Assembly: GCF_030811835.1 (NCBI RefSeq)
Contig: NZ_JAUSRO010000001.1
Span: 310,001-374,000 of the forward strand
Direction: 5' to 3'
Source: Variovorax ginsengisoli
GTDB lineage: Bacteria; Pseudomonadota; Gammaproteobacteria; Burkholderiales; Burkholderiaceae_C
Length of the DNA: 64,000 nt
Shown here: positions 21,252 to 29,533 of the stretch, piece after piece
Position numbering within the stretch: the stretch's first letter is position 1
Layout: each line of letters opens with the position of its first letter
Position numbers and translations under genes: made by a program
Notes under the pieces: model-generated
Told to the model about the DNA's origin: nothing
What the model saw: the letters and a program-made list of their open reading frames with translations, nothing else
Databases searched by the model: none

Positions 21252-22181
21252 ATGCATGCTGCTTCATCGTCGGCAGGCGCCGCGTCGCCGCCCAAGACCG
21301 GTCGCGACTGGACGCCCTACTGGTTTGCGGCGCCCGTGGCCATCTACCTGCTGCTGTTCCAGGGCTATCCCCTGGTCCAGGAGCTCTACCTGAGCTTCAC
21401 GTCGACCTCGTTGCTGTCGCCGGGGCAGCACACCTATGTCGGCTTGCAGAACTACACGGACCTGGTGACGCAGGAGGAGTTCCGCCATGTCTTCCTGATC
21501 ACTGCCGTCTACACGGTTGTCTGCGTGGTGGCGGCCATCGGCATGGGCCTGGGTGCAGCGTTGCTGCTCGATGCGCCATTCCGCGGACGCGGTCTCGCGC
21601 GGGCGCTGGTGACGATTCCCTGGGCCGCGCCACCGGTGGCCGTCGCGCTGACCTTCATCTGGATCTACAACGGGCAGTACGGCATCTTCAATCACCTGCT
21701 CGGTGCGCTGGGCGTCGCGGCCGGGTTCGAGAGCTGGCTCGACAGCCCGATGCTGGCCTTGCCCGCCGTCTTGCTGACGACCATCTGGCAGATCTTCCCG
21801 TTCGCCTCGGTCGTCATCCTGGCCGCCCTGCAAGGGGTGTCCTCCGAGCTGCGCGAGGCCGCAGTCATCGATGGTGCGGATCGGCTGAGCGTGTTTCGCG
21901 CCGTGGTCTGGCCGACCATCCAACCGTCCGTGGCGTTGCTGGCGTTGTTCCTGACCATCTGGTCGCTGCGCCGTTTCGACCTGATCTGGCTCATGACGCA
22001 GGGCGGCCCGATCGGCTCGACCAACACCATGGTGATCGAGTTGTACCGCCGTGCCTTCGTCTACCGCGACCTGGGGCAGGGCGCTGCGGTCGGCATGGTC
22101 GGCCTGTCGATCGCACTGGTCATCACGGTCGTCTACTTCCGCTACACGCAGCGCGCCGAGCGCGCCAAGGGGCAGCGATGA
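21252..22181 (+). CDS. Carbohydrate ABC transporter permease (MalF/UgpA type)
   Basis: This is a 309-residue membrane protein with about six transmembrane segments and the EAA loop ELREAAVIDGADRLSVFRAV around residue 200, as in MalF-type permeases. The N-terminal 20 residues are cytoplasmic and low-complexity. It starts 23 nt after the receptor with a GGAG upstream, and it overlaps the second permease by 4 nt (ATGA). Confidence 0.92.
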   Translation: MHAASSSAGAASPPKTGRDWTPYWFAAPVAIYLLLFQGYPLVQELYLSFTSTSLLSPGQHTYVGLQNYTDLVTQEEFRHVFLITAVYTVVCVVAAIGMGLGAALLLDAPFRGRGLARALVTIPWAAPPVAVALTFIWIYNGQYGIFNHLLGALGVAAGFESWLDSPMLALPAVLLTTIWQIFPFASVVILAALQGVSSELREAAVIDGADRLSVFRAVVWPTIQPSVALLALFLTIWSLRRFDLIWLMTQGGPIGSTNTMVIELYRRAFVYRDLGQGAAVGMVGLSIALVITVVYFRYTQRAERAKGQR

Positions 22182-23011
22182 GCCGAGCCCTGTCCTGGCG
22201 CCACGCGCTGCGCATCGCCCTGGTGCTGGCCGTGCTTGGTGTCGCGGTCTTCCCGATCTACTGGATGCTGGTCACGTCGCTGACGGCCTCGCCCGAACTG
22301 TTCGCGGCCACGCCTCGCCTGCTGCCGGACCTGTCGCAATGGGCGGTGTATACGCATGCCTTCAGCGCCACCGCCGTCGCGTCCTGGCTGAGGAACAGTG
22401 CGATCGTCGCCTTCGGCACGGCAGCGCTCAGCATCGCACTGGCCATCCTGCCGGCCTATGTGCTGTCGCGCTATCGCATGCGGGCGGTGGCCGTTCTCGG
22501 CGTGGCGCTGTTCGTCACGCAGATGCTGCCCGAGGCCATGTTGGTAGTGCCGCTCTATGCGATCTTCGGCCAGCTGGGCCTGCTCAACAGCCTGACCGGG
22601 CTGATCCTGGCCAACACCGCGTTCACGGTGCCGGTGATCACCCTGATCCTCAAGGGCGCGGTCGATGGCGTGCCGATCGACATCGAGGAGGCCGCCAGCA
22701 TCGATGGCTGCTCGCGCCTGGGCATCGTGCTGACCGTGGTGCTGCCGCTGGTGGCGCCGAGCCTCGCTGCCGCGGCCGTGATCGCGTTCTTCCACGGCTG
22801 GAACGAGTACGTGTTCGCGCAGACGCTGATCAGCGACCAGGGCCTGCAGACCGCGTCGGTCGGCCTGGCCGGCTTCGTCGGCGAGCTGAGCACGCCCATG
22901 CACACCGTGATGGCCATCGGGCTGATGTACACGCTGCCCGCCGTCGTCTTCTATCTCTTCGTGCAGCGCTACGTCGTCTCCGGCATGACCGCTGGCAGCG
23001 TCAAGGGCTGA
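22178..23011 (+). CDS. Carbohydrate ABC transporter permease (MalG/UgpE type)
   Basis: This is a 277-residue membrane protein, the partner of the preceding permease. The EAA loop reads DIEEAASIDGCSRLGIVLTV around residue 170, and FPIYWMLVTSL near the N-terminus is typical of MalG-type subunits. It is translationally coupled to the MalF-type gene by an ATGA overlap and is followed 19 nt later by the ATPase gene. Confidence 0.92.
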   Translation: MSRALSWRHALRIALVLAVLGVAVFPIYWMLVTSLTASPELFAATPRLLPDLSQWAVYTHAFSATAVASWLRNSAIVAFGTAALSIALAILPAYVLSRYRMRAVAVLGVALFVTQMLPEAMLVVPLYAIFGQLGLLNSLTGLILANTAFTVPVITLILKGAVDGVPIDIEEAASIDGCSRLGIVLTVVLPLVAPSLAAAAVIAFFHGWNEYVFAQTLISDQGLQTASVGLAGFVGELSTPMHTVMAIGLMYTLPAVVFYLFVQRYVVSGMTAGSVKG

Positions 23012-23030
23012 CCCTTTCCGGACATCCACC

Positions 23031-24215
23031 ATGGCATCCATCTCCCTCAAGGGCGTCACCAAGATCTTCGGCGGCAAGAAGGCCGCCAACCAGATCACGT
23101 TCGACGTTGCCGACCGCGAATTTCTCGTGCTGCTCGGGCCGTCGGGTTGCGGCAAGTCGACGCTGCTGCGCATGTTGGCAGGCCTGGAACAGGTCACCAG
23201 CGGCGAGATCCATGTCGGCGAGCGCCGCGTCGATGCCTTGCCGCCCAGTGCCCGCGACATGGCCTTCGTGTTCCAGTCGTATGCGCTGTACCCGCACATG
23301 ACGGTCAAGCGCAACATCACCTTCCCGCTGATCATGCGCAAGCACCGGTGGTGGTTCCATCTGCCACTCATCGGCGGCTTCGCGAAGCGGCGCATCGAAC
23401 GGACACCGGCAGTGCGCAGCCTGGTGGAGCGCACCGCCAAGACACTGGCGCTGACCGACATGCTCGAGCAGTACCCGCGCACGCTGTCGGGCGGGCAGCG
23501 CCAGCGCGTGGCGCTGGGACGGGCGATGGTGCGCCAGCCCGATGTGTTCCTGATGGACGAGCCACTGTCCAACCTCGACGCCAAGCTGCGCACCTCGATG
23601 CGCGCAGAAATCATCAAGCTGCACCGCGAGGTCGGTGGCACCTTCGTCTACGTGACGCACGACCAGATCGAGGCCATGACCATGGGCACGCGCATCGCGC
23701 TGATGCGTGACGGCGAGGTGCAGCAGTTCGGCACGCCGCGCGAGATCTACACCGACCCGGCCAACACCTTCGTGGCCCGCTTCATCGGCACGCCGCCCAT
23801 GAACCTGATCGAGGCGCGCATCGATCCACAGCGGGGACTCGTCGTCGGCGATGCCGTGCTGCCATTGCCGGCACATCTGGGCGCGTTGGGGCACCATGCA
23901 CGCGATGTGCTGCTGGGCGTCCGTCCGCAGGCGCTGACCCTGGGCGGCGGCGCGCTGGCGGGCCAGGTCGTGCTGGTCGAACACGTCGGCGCCGAATCCA
24001 TCGTGAGCATCAAGCTCGACCATGCCAACACCGCCCACAGCGACGAGGGTGCGAGTGGCGACGACGTGATGGTCGTGGTGCAGGGCTACAGCGACCTGCG
24101 GGCCGGCCAGCCCGTGACCCTGTCCCTCGATCTCGGCGAGGCCGTGCTGTTCGGGCGTGACGGCAAGCGCATCCGCGTGCCGTCGCCCGTGCGGTCGCAG
24201 TTGCAGCCGGCCTGA
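23031..24215 (+). CDS. Carbohydrate ABC transporter ATP-binding protein (MalK/UgpC type)
   Basis: This 394-residue ATPase has Walker A GPSGCGKST (about residues 38-46), signature LSGGQRQRVALGRA and Walker B VFLMDEPLSNLDAKLR, then a C-terminal TOBE/MalK regulatory domain from about residue 250. Between Walker A and the signature there is an insertion of about 25 residues (RKHRWWFHLPLIGGFAKRR region) that is longer than in standard MalK. It completes the importer, and the catabolic genes follow directly. Confidence 0.92.
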   Translation: MASISLKGVTKIFGGKKAANQITFDVADREFLVLLGPSGCGKSTLLRMLAGLEQVTSGEIHVGERRVDALPPSARDMAFVFQSYALYPHMTVKRNITFPLIMRKHRWWFHLPLIGGFAKRRIERTPAVRSLVERTAKTLALTDMLEQYPRTLSGGQRQRVALGRAMVRQPDVFLMDEPLSNLDAKLRTSMRAEIIKLHREVGGTFVYVTHDQIEAMTMGTRIALMRDGEVQQFGTPREIYTDPANTFVARFIGTPPMNLIEARIDPQRGLVVGDAVLPLPAHLGALGHHARDVLLGVRPQALTLGGGALAGQVVLVEHVGAESIVSIKLDHANTAHSDEGASGDDVMVVVQGYSDLRAGQPVTLSLDLGEAVLFGRDGKRIRVPSPVRSQLQPA

Positions 24216-24258
24216 TCGTCGAAATCTTCCATCACCGTTCGCTGACTGGAACAGCCCC

Positions 24259-25245
24259 ATGAAAACCGCCAAGATCGTCTTCCACGGCGAGAACGCCGCC
24301 AATTTCCGCCAGGGCTTCGAGGCCCTGGTCGACCCCCGGCACCAGATCGTCGACCTGAGCGACACGCTGGCCGGCGCCGGTGAGCGCGAACACTACGAGA
24401 GCGCCGACGTCATCGTCGGCATCAAGCTCAACCGCGAGATGCCGGTACCGCGACGAGCGAGCCTGTTCCATGCGCCTTCTGCGGGCACGGATGCGATCGA
24501 CACCGCGCTGCTGCCGCCCGGCGCCGTGCTGTGCAATTGCTTCGGGCACGAGCACGCCATCGCCGAATACGTGATGGCCGCCTTGCTGCAACGTCATGTC
24601 CCGCTGGCGCAGGCCGATGCCGATCTGCGCCAGCAGCGCTGGACCTACTGGGCCGGCCGGCCGACGGCATTGCGCAGCGAGTTGGGCGCCCAGACGATGG
24701 GTCTGCTCGGCTTCGGCCACATCTCCCAGGCCATCCTGGCGCGCGCCAAGGCCTTCGGCATGCGTGTCACCGTCGCCAACCGCAGTCCTGTGCAGGACGC
24801 GCGCGTGGACCGGAGCTTCACCCTCGACCAGCTGCCGGCCTTCATGGCGTCGGCCGATGCCATCGTGGTTTCGCTGCCCCTGACGGCGCAGACGACGGGC
24901 ATCGTCGGTGCCGAGGCCCTGGCCGCCATGCGGCCCGATGCCGTGATCCTCAACGTCGGGCGCGGTCCGGTGATCGACGAGCAGGCGCTGTACGACGCCC
25001 TGGCCCAGCGCCGTATCGGCGGTGCCGTCATCGACACCTGGTACCGCTATCCGACGCCCGAGCAGGCCGAGTGCGCGCCGTCGCAGCTGGATTTCGAGTC
25101 GCTGCCGAATCTGCTCATGACGCCGCACATGTCGGGCTGGACGGCCGGCACGGTGCGTCGGCGCCAGGAGACCATGGCCGACAACATCCAGCGCTGGATC
25201 GAGGGCCGGCCATTGGCCAACGTGCTGTGGCCCACGTCGCGGTAG
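24259..25245 (+). CDS. NAD(P)-dependent 2-hydroxyacid dehydrogenase family protein
   Basis: This is a 328-residue protein of the D-isomer-specific 2-hydroxyacid dehydrogenase superfamily. The Rossmann motif GLLGFGHISQAILARAKAFG sits around residue 150, the substrate arginine in NVGRGPVIDE around 235, and the catalytic His in MTPHMSGWT around 290. The stretch between them reads IDTWYRYP; where family members normally have the catalytic Glu (as in DVFPTEP of SerA) the aligned residue is Tyr. It could still act as a reductase with altered chemistry, or as a different hydroxyacid/ketoacid enzyme. The ATG at 24259 follows the MalK gene by 43 nt. Confidence 0.85.
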   Translation: MKTAKIVFHGENAANFRQGFEALVDPRHQIVDLSDTLAGAGEREHYESADVIVGIKLNREMPVPRRASLFHAPSAGTDAIDTALLPPGAVLCNCFGHEHAIAEYVMAALLQRHVPLAQADADLRQQRWTYWAGRPTALRSELGAQTMGLLGFGHISQAILARAKAFGMRVTVANRSPVQDARVDRSFTLDQLPAFMASADAIVVSLPLTAQTTGIVGAEALAAMRPDAVILNVGRGPVIDEQALYDALAQRRIGGAVIDTWYRYPTPEQAECAPSQLDFESLPNLLMTPHMSGWTAGTVRRRQETMADNIQRWIEGRPLANVLWPTSR

Positions 25246-25291
25246 TGCGCGTCGTCGCTGCGCTTCCACCCCATTTCAAGGAGTACATGAC

Positions 25292-26347
25292 ATGAGCGAA
25301 CGCTATCTCGCGCTGGTGCTGCACGCGCCCGCCGATCTGCGGCTGGACGAAAGAGAAATCGGCGACATCGGCCCCGGCCAGGTGCTGGTGCGTGTCGGCA
25401 TGGGCGGCATCTGCGGCTCTGACCTGCACTACTTCCACCAGGGCGGTTTCGGCGCCATCCGCATCAAGGAGCCGATGGCACTCGGGCACGAGGTTGCCGG
25501 CACGGTGGCGGCCGTGGCGCCCGATGTGACCTCGGTGCAGGTGGGTGACCGCGTGGCCGTCAACCCCAGCCTGCCTTGCGGGCATTGCCGCTACTGCCTC
25601 GAGGGCTTGCCCAACCAGTGCATGGACATGCGCTACTTCGGCAGCGCGATGCGCACCCCGCACATCCAGGGGGCGTTCCGCAACCGGCTGGTCTGCGAGG
25701 CGGTGCAGTGCGTCAAGGTCGCGCCCGGCATCTCGATGTCGCTGGCGTCGCTCGCCGAGCCCTTCTCGGTCGGGCTGCATGCCGTGTCGCGTGCCGGCTC
25801 CCTTCTCGGCAAGCGGGTGCTGGTGTCGGGCTGCGGCCCGATCGGCGCGATGGTGGTGGCGGCCGCACGCCTGCACGGCGCGGCCGAGATCATCGCCACC
25901 GATGTGGTCGACGAGCCGCTCGTGGTGGTGAAGGCCCTGGGCGCCGACACGACGATCAACGTCGCAGCGGACCCGGACTGGGTTCAGCGCTATGCGGCGG
26001 ACAAGGGCCAGATCGACGTGATGATCGAATGCTCCGGCAACGAGCGCGCACTGCGCAACGGCCTGGAGACCCTGCGCCCGCGCGGCGTGGTGGTGCAACT
26101 GGGCCTGGGTGGCGACGTCAGCGTGCCGCAGAACGTGATCGTCGCGAAAGAGCTGCTCATGATGGGCTCCTTCCGCTTCCACGCCGAGTTCGCGCTCGCG
26201 GTCCAGCTCATCAACGACGGGCGCGTCGATCTGTCGCCTGTCATCACCCGTTCGTTCGGGATGCACCAGGCGGTCGAGGCCTTCGAGCTCGCCAGCGACC
26301 GCAAGCGGGCGATGAAGGTGCTGATCGACTTCGGCATCGAAGCCTGA
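25292..26347 (+). CDS. idnD: Zinc-dependent alcohol dehydrogenase, L-idonate 5-dehydrogenase-like
   Basis: This is a 351-residue MDR-superfamily protein. The catalytic zinc ligands are in GICGSDLHY (about residue 42) and ALGHEVAG (about 68), and the structural-zinc lobe is CGHCRYCLEGLPNQC (about 97-111). The NAD-binding motif is VSGCGPIGAMVV around 180. HYFHQGGFGAIRIKEPMALG is very close to what is known of L-idonate 5-dehydrogenases, which interconvert L-idonate and 5-keto-D-gluconate. The neighbouring SDR would take 5-ketogluconate to gluconate. The exact hexonate is inference. Confidence 0.85.
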   Translation: MSERYLALVLHAPADLRLDEREIGDIGPGQVLVRVGMGGICGSDLHYFHQGGFGAIRIKEPMALGHEVAGTVAAVAPDVTSVQVGDRVAVNPSLPCGHCRYCLEGLPNQCMDMRYFGSAMRTPHIQGAFRNRLVCEAVQCVKVAPGISMSLASLAEPFSVGLHAVSRAGSLLGKRVLVSGCGPIGAMVVAAARLHGAAEIIATDVVDEPLVVVKALGADTTINVAADPDWVQRYAADKGQIDVMIECSGNERALRNGLETLRPRGVVVQLGLGGDVSVPQNVIVAKELLMMGSFRFHAEFALAVQLINDGRVDLSPVITRSFGMHQAVEAFELASDRKRAMKVLIDFGIEA

Positions 26348-26366
26348 ATTCCCGAAGGAGAACCCC

Positions 26367-27134
26367 ATGTCCACACTGTTCGATCTGACCGGGCGCACCG
26401 CGCTCATCACCGGGTCCGCCCGCGGCCTGGGCTACGCCTTCGCGCTCGGCCTGGCCGAGGCGGGCGCCAAGGTCGTCATCAACGCACGCAATGTCGAGCA
26501 GGTCGCGCAGGCCGTCGACCAGCTGCGCGCCCAGGGCCATGATGCACGCGGCCTGCCGTTCGACGTCACCGACGAGGCGGCCGTCGCCGCCGCGTTCGCG
26601 GCGCTGGACGCGCAGGGCGTCGAGATCGACATCCTGATCAACAACGCCGGCATCCAGCACCGCGCGCCCATGGTCGAACTGGCGCTGGCGGATTGGCAGC
26701 GCGTGATCGACACCAACCTCACGAGCGCCTTCATCGTCGGCAAGGAGGCCGCCAAACGCATGATCGCGCGCGGTCGCGGCGGCAAGGTCATCAACATCGG
26801 TTCGCTGACCAGTGAAGCCGCGCGCGCCACGGTGGCGCCTTACACGGCGGCCAAGGGCGGCATCAAGATGCTCTCGCGTGCAATGGCAGCCGAGTGGGCG
26901 CAATTCGGCATCCAGGTCAACACGATCGGGCCGGGCTACATCCAGACCGACATGAACACCGCCCTCATCAACAACCCGACGTTCGACGCGTGGGTGAAGG
27001 CGAGCAATCCGACCCAGCGCTGGGGCAAGCCGGAGGAGCTGATGGGGACGGCCGTCTTCCTGTCGTCGCGTGCCTCCGACTACGTCAACGGCCAGATCAT
27101 CTATGTCGACGGGGGCTGGCTGTCGGTGCTCTAG
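26367..27134 (+). CDS. idnO: SDR-family oxidoreductase, gluconate 5-dehydrogenase-like
   Basis: This is a 255-residue classical short-chain dehydrogenase. The cofactor motif TGSARGLGYA lies at about residues 16-25, NNAG around 90, and the catalytic Ser...Tyr-x3-Lys in IGSLTSEAARATVAPYTAAKGG around 145-165 (Tyr, Lys visible). GNO-type 5-ketogluconate reductases share the N-terminal FDLTGRTALITGS. With the idnD homologue 19 nt upstream it would convert idonate through 5-ketogluconate to gluconate. Confidence 0.85.
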   Translation: MSTLFDLTGRTALITGSARGLGYAFALGLAEAGAKVVINARNVEQVAQAVDQLRAQGHDARGLPFDVTDEAAVAAAFAALDAQGVEIDILINNAGIQHRAPMVELALADWQRVIDTNLTSAFIVGKEAAKRMIARGRGGKVINIGSLTSEAARATVAPYTAAKGGIKMLSRAMAAEWAQFGIQVNTIGPGYIQTDMNTALINNPTFDAWVKASNPTQRWGKPEELMGTAVFLSSRASDYVNGQIIYVDGGWLSVL

Positions 27135-27198
27135 CCGCCGCGCCCTTGTCCTTCTTCCTTTCGATCCGATCCACCGCCATGACCACCTGCCCATTGCC

Positions 27199-28161
27199 AT
27201 GACCTCCAGACGCCTCTTCCTAGCGACGGCCCTTCTTTCCGGTGCCGCCATGTCCCCCTTCGCCCTGGCCGCAGACTTTCCGAGCAAGCCGATCGAGCTC
27301 ATCGTGCCGTCATCACCAGGAGGCGGCACGGACATCATGGCGAGGCGTTTCGCCGACCTCGCCCGCAAGTACAGCACGCAGAGCTTCATCGTGACGAACA
27401 AGCCGGGTGCAAGCGGCGGCATCGCGATGACCGAGGTGCAGCGCGCCGCGCCGGACGGCTACAAGGTGGGTGTGCTGATCTCCGAGCTGGCCATCATTCC
27501 GCATCTGGGCATGACCAAGGTCACGACGCGCGACTTCATTCCGTTGGCCCGGCTCAACGGCGATCCGGGCCTGGTCGCCGTGCGCGCGGATTCGCCGCTC
27601 AAGTCGATCGAAGAGCTGCTGGCCCTGGCACGCAAGCAGCCGGGCGAGTTCTCGGTGGGGAACGCGGGCACCGGCACGATCTGGCATCTGGCCGCTGTCG
27701 CGCTCGAGGACAAGACGGGGGTGCGTTTCAATCATGTGCCGCACCAGGGCGCCGCACCCAGCGTCATGGCGCTCGCAGGCGGGCACGTTCAGGCCATCGT
27801 GGTCAGCCCGGCGGAAATCGGCTCGTTCGTGCAGGCAGGAAAGATCCGTGTGCTGGCGTCCATGGCGGACCGTCGCCTGCCGGCGCCGTATGCCGAGGTC
27901 CAGACACTCAAGGAAAAGGGGATCGACCTCGTGGTCGGAACCTGGCGCGGCCTGGGCGTTCCGTTGAACACGCCGCCCGCCGTGGTCAGCTACCTGCGCG
28001 ACGTGGCGGCCAAGACTGCCGCCGATCCGGAGTTCCCGGCGGCGCTGCTGGCGGCCAACCTGCAACCGGCCTACCTGCCGGGCGAAGAGTTCCAGACCTT
28101 CATGGACAGCCAGTCCGCCTACTTCAAGCAGCTCCTGGGCCGACTCAACCTCCAGAAGTAG
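27199..28161 (+). CDS. Bug-family (TTT) periplasmic solute receptor
   Basis: This is a 320-residue exported receptor of the Bug/TctC family. The signal peptide MTSRRLFLATALLSGAAMSP ends in LAA near residue 26, and the mature part begins DFPSKPIELIVPSSPGGGTD, the family signature for carboxylate binding. No TctA/TctB membrane partners are encoded nearby, so it is an orphan, as is common in Bordetella and Comamonadaceae relatives. It may serve another TTT permease or act as a sensor for the sugar-acid substrate of this locus. Confidence 0.88.
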   Translation: MTSRRLFLATALLSGAAMSPFALAADFPSKPIELIVPSSPGGGTDIMARRFADLARKYSTQSFIVTNKPGASGGIAMTEVQRAAPDGYKVGVLISELAIIPHLGMTKVTTRDFIPLARLNGDPGLVAVRADSPLKSIEELLALARKQPGEFSVGNAGTGTIWHLAAVALEDKTGVRFNHVPHQGAAPSVMALAGGHVQAIVVSPAEIGSFVQAGKIRVLASMADRRLPAPYAEVQTLKEKGIDLVVGTWRGLGVPLNTPPAVVSYLRDVAAKTAADPEFPAALLAANLQPAYLPGEEFQTFMDSQSAYFKQLLGRLNLQK

Positions 28162-28204
28162 ACCGTTCGTTCTTCACCGATTCATTGCAGCGACCCGCAT
28201 CCCC

Positions 28205-29452
28205 ATGGCCATCCTCATCACCGACGTCAAAGTCATCCTCACCGCCCCCGAAGGCATCAATCTGCTGGTGGTCAAGGTCGAAACCAACCAGCCTGGCCTC
28301 ACAGGCCTGGGCTGCGCCACCTTCGCGTACCGCCATCTCGCGGTCAAGTGCGTGATCGAGGAATACCTGCGGCCCTTGCTGATCGGCCGTGACGCCGAGG
28401 CCATCGAGGAGCTGTGGCAGCTGATGCACCAGAACGCCTACTGGCGCAACGGCCCGATCGAGAACAACGCGCTCTCGGGCATCGACATGGCCTTGTGGGA
28501 CATCAAGGGCAAGCTGGCCAACATGCCGCTGTACCAGCTGTTCGGCGGCAAGTGCCGTGAAGGCGTGCCCATCTACCGGCATGCGGACGGCAGGGACCTG
28601 GCGGAACTCTGCGACAACATCCAGAAGTACCGCGAACAGGGCATTACGCACATCCGCTGCCAGAACGGCGGCTACGGTGGTGCGGGCTACGGCGCCGCGC
28701 CGTCGGGCACGCCCCGCGGCGCACCCGACGGCATCTACCTGGACAGCCGCAAGTACATGCGCGAGACGCTCCGGATGTTCGACGAGTTGCGCAGCCGCGT
28801 GGGCTTCGACGTGGAGCTGTGCCATGACGTCCATGAACGCCTGAAGCCAGTCGATGCCATCCGGTTCGCTTGCGCGCTCGAACCCTACGAGCTGTTCTTC
28901 CTGGAAGATGCGATCCCGCTGGAGGAGGGCGAGTGGCTGCGGCAGTTGCGCGCCAAGACCACCACGCCGCTGGCGCAGGGGGAGCTGTTCAACCATCCCT
29001 TCGAATGGCGCTCCCTCATTGCCGAACGCCTGATCGACTACATCCGTGTGCACCTGAGCCAGGTCGGCGGCATCACGCCGGGGCGCAAGCTGCAACTCTT
29101 CGCCGAGCAATACGGCGTGCGCACCGCTTGGCACGGCCCGGGCGACATGTCACCCCTGGCCCATGCCGCCAACATCCACATCGATCTGGCTGCGCGCAAT
29201 TTCGGCGTGCAGGAATGGTCGGGCACGGAGCCGCCCAACTTCGTGATCCAGGATCTCAAGGGTCCCAAGGAAGCACTGCTCGATGTGTTTCCTGGCCTGC
29301 CTGAATTCCGGCAGGGCTACGTCTATGCGAACGACAAGCCTGGCTTGGGCGTCGATCTCGACGAGGCAGAGGCGGCCAAGTACCCCTGCGAAAGCGGCGT
29401 CACGACCTGGACGCAGACCCGGTTGATGGACGGCACGCTGCAGACCCCTTGA
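28205..29452 (+). CDS. Enolase-superfamily sugar-acid dehydratase (ManD/RspA family)
   Basis: This is a 415-residue protein of the mandelate racemase/ManD group. Expected metal ligands and acid/base residues are in place: D208 and H210 in CHDVHERL, E234 in FLEDAIP, E260 in AQGELFNHP and H310 in AWHGPGDM. The insertion around residues 152-175 (CQNGGYGGAGYG) is typical of ManD proteins. Characterised members dehydrate D-mannonate and/or D-gluconate to 2-keto-3-deoxygluconate. With idonate/gluconate dehydrogenases upstream, gluconate is an attractive substrate. It is the last gene of the locus; the next gene converges. Confidence 0.88.
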   Translation: MAILITDVKVILTAPEGINLLVVKVETNQPGLTGLGCATFAYRHLAVKCVIEEYLRPLLIGRDAEAIEELWQLMHQNAYWRNGPIENNALSGIDMALWDIKGKLANMPLYQLFGGKCREGVPIYRHADGRDLAELCDNIQKYREQGITHIRCQNGGYGGAGYGAAPSGTPRGAPDGIYLDSRKYMRETLRMFDELRSRVGFDVELCHDVHERLKPVDAIRFACALEPYELFFLEDAIPLEEGEWLRQLRAKTTTPLAQGELFNHPFEWRSLIAERLIDYIRVHLSQVGGITPGRKLQLFAEQYGVRTAWHGPGDMSPLAHAANIHIDLAARNFGVQEWSGTEPPNFVIQDLKGPKEALLDVFPGLPEFRQGYVYANDKPGLGVDLDEAEAAKYPCESGVTTWTQTRLMDGTLQTP

Positions 29453-29533
29453 CTGGGGGCGCAATGAACGACTCTCGGCGCCAGGCCAGGCAGTGCCAAG
29501 GCTTTTCAGGAACGCGGCGGCCAGCGACTCGGG

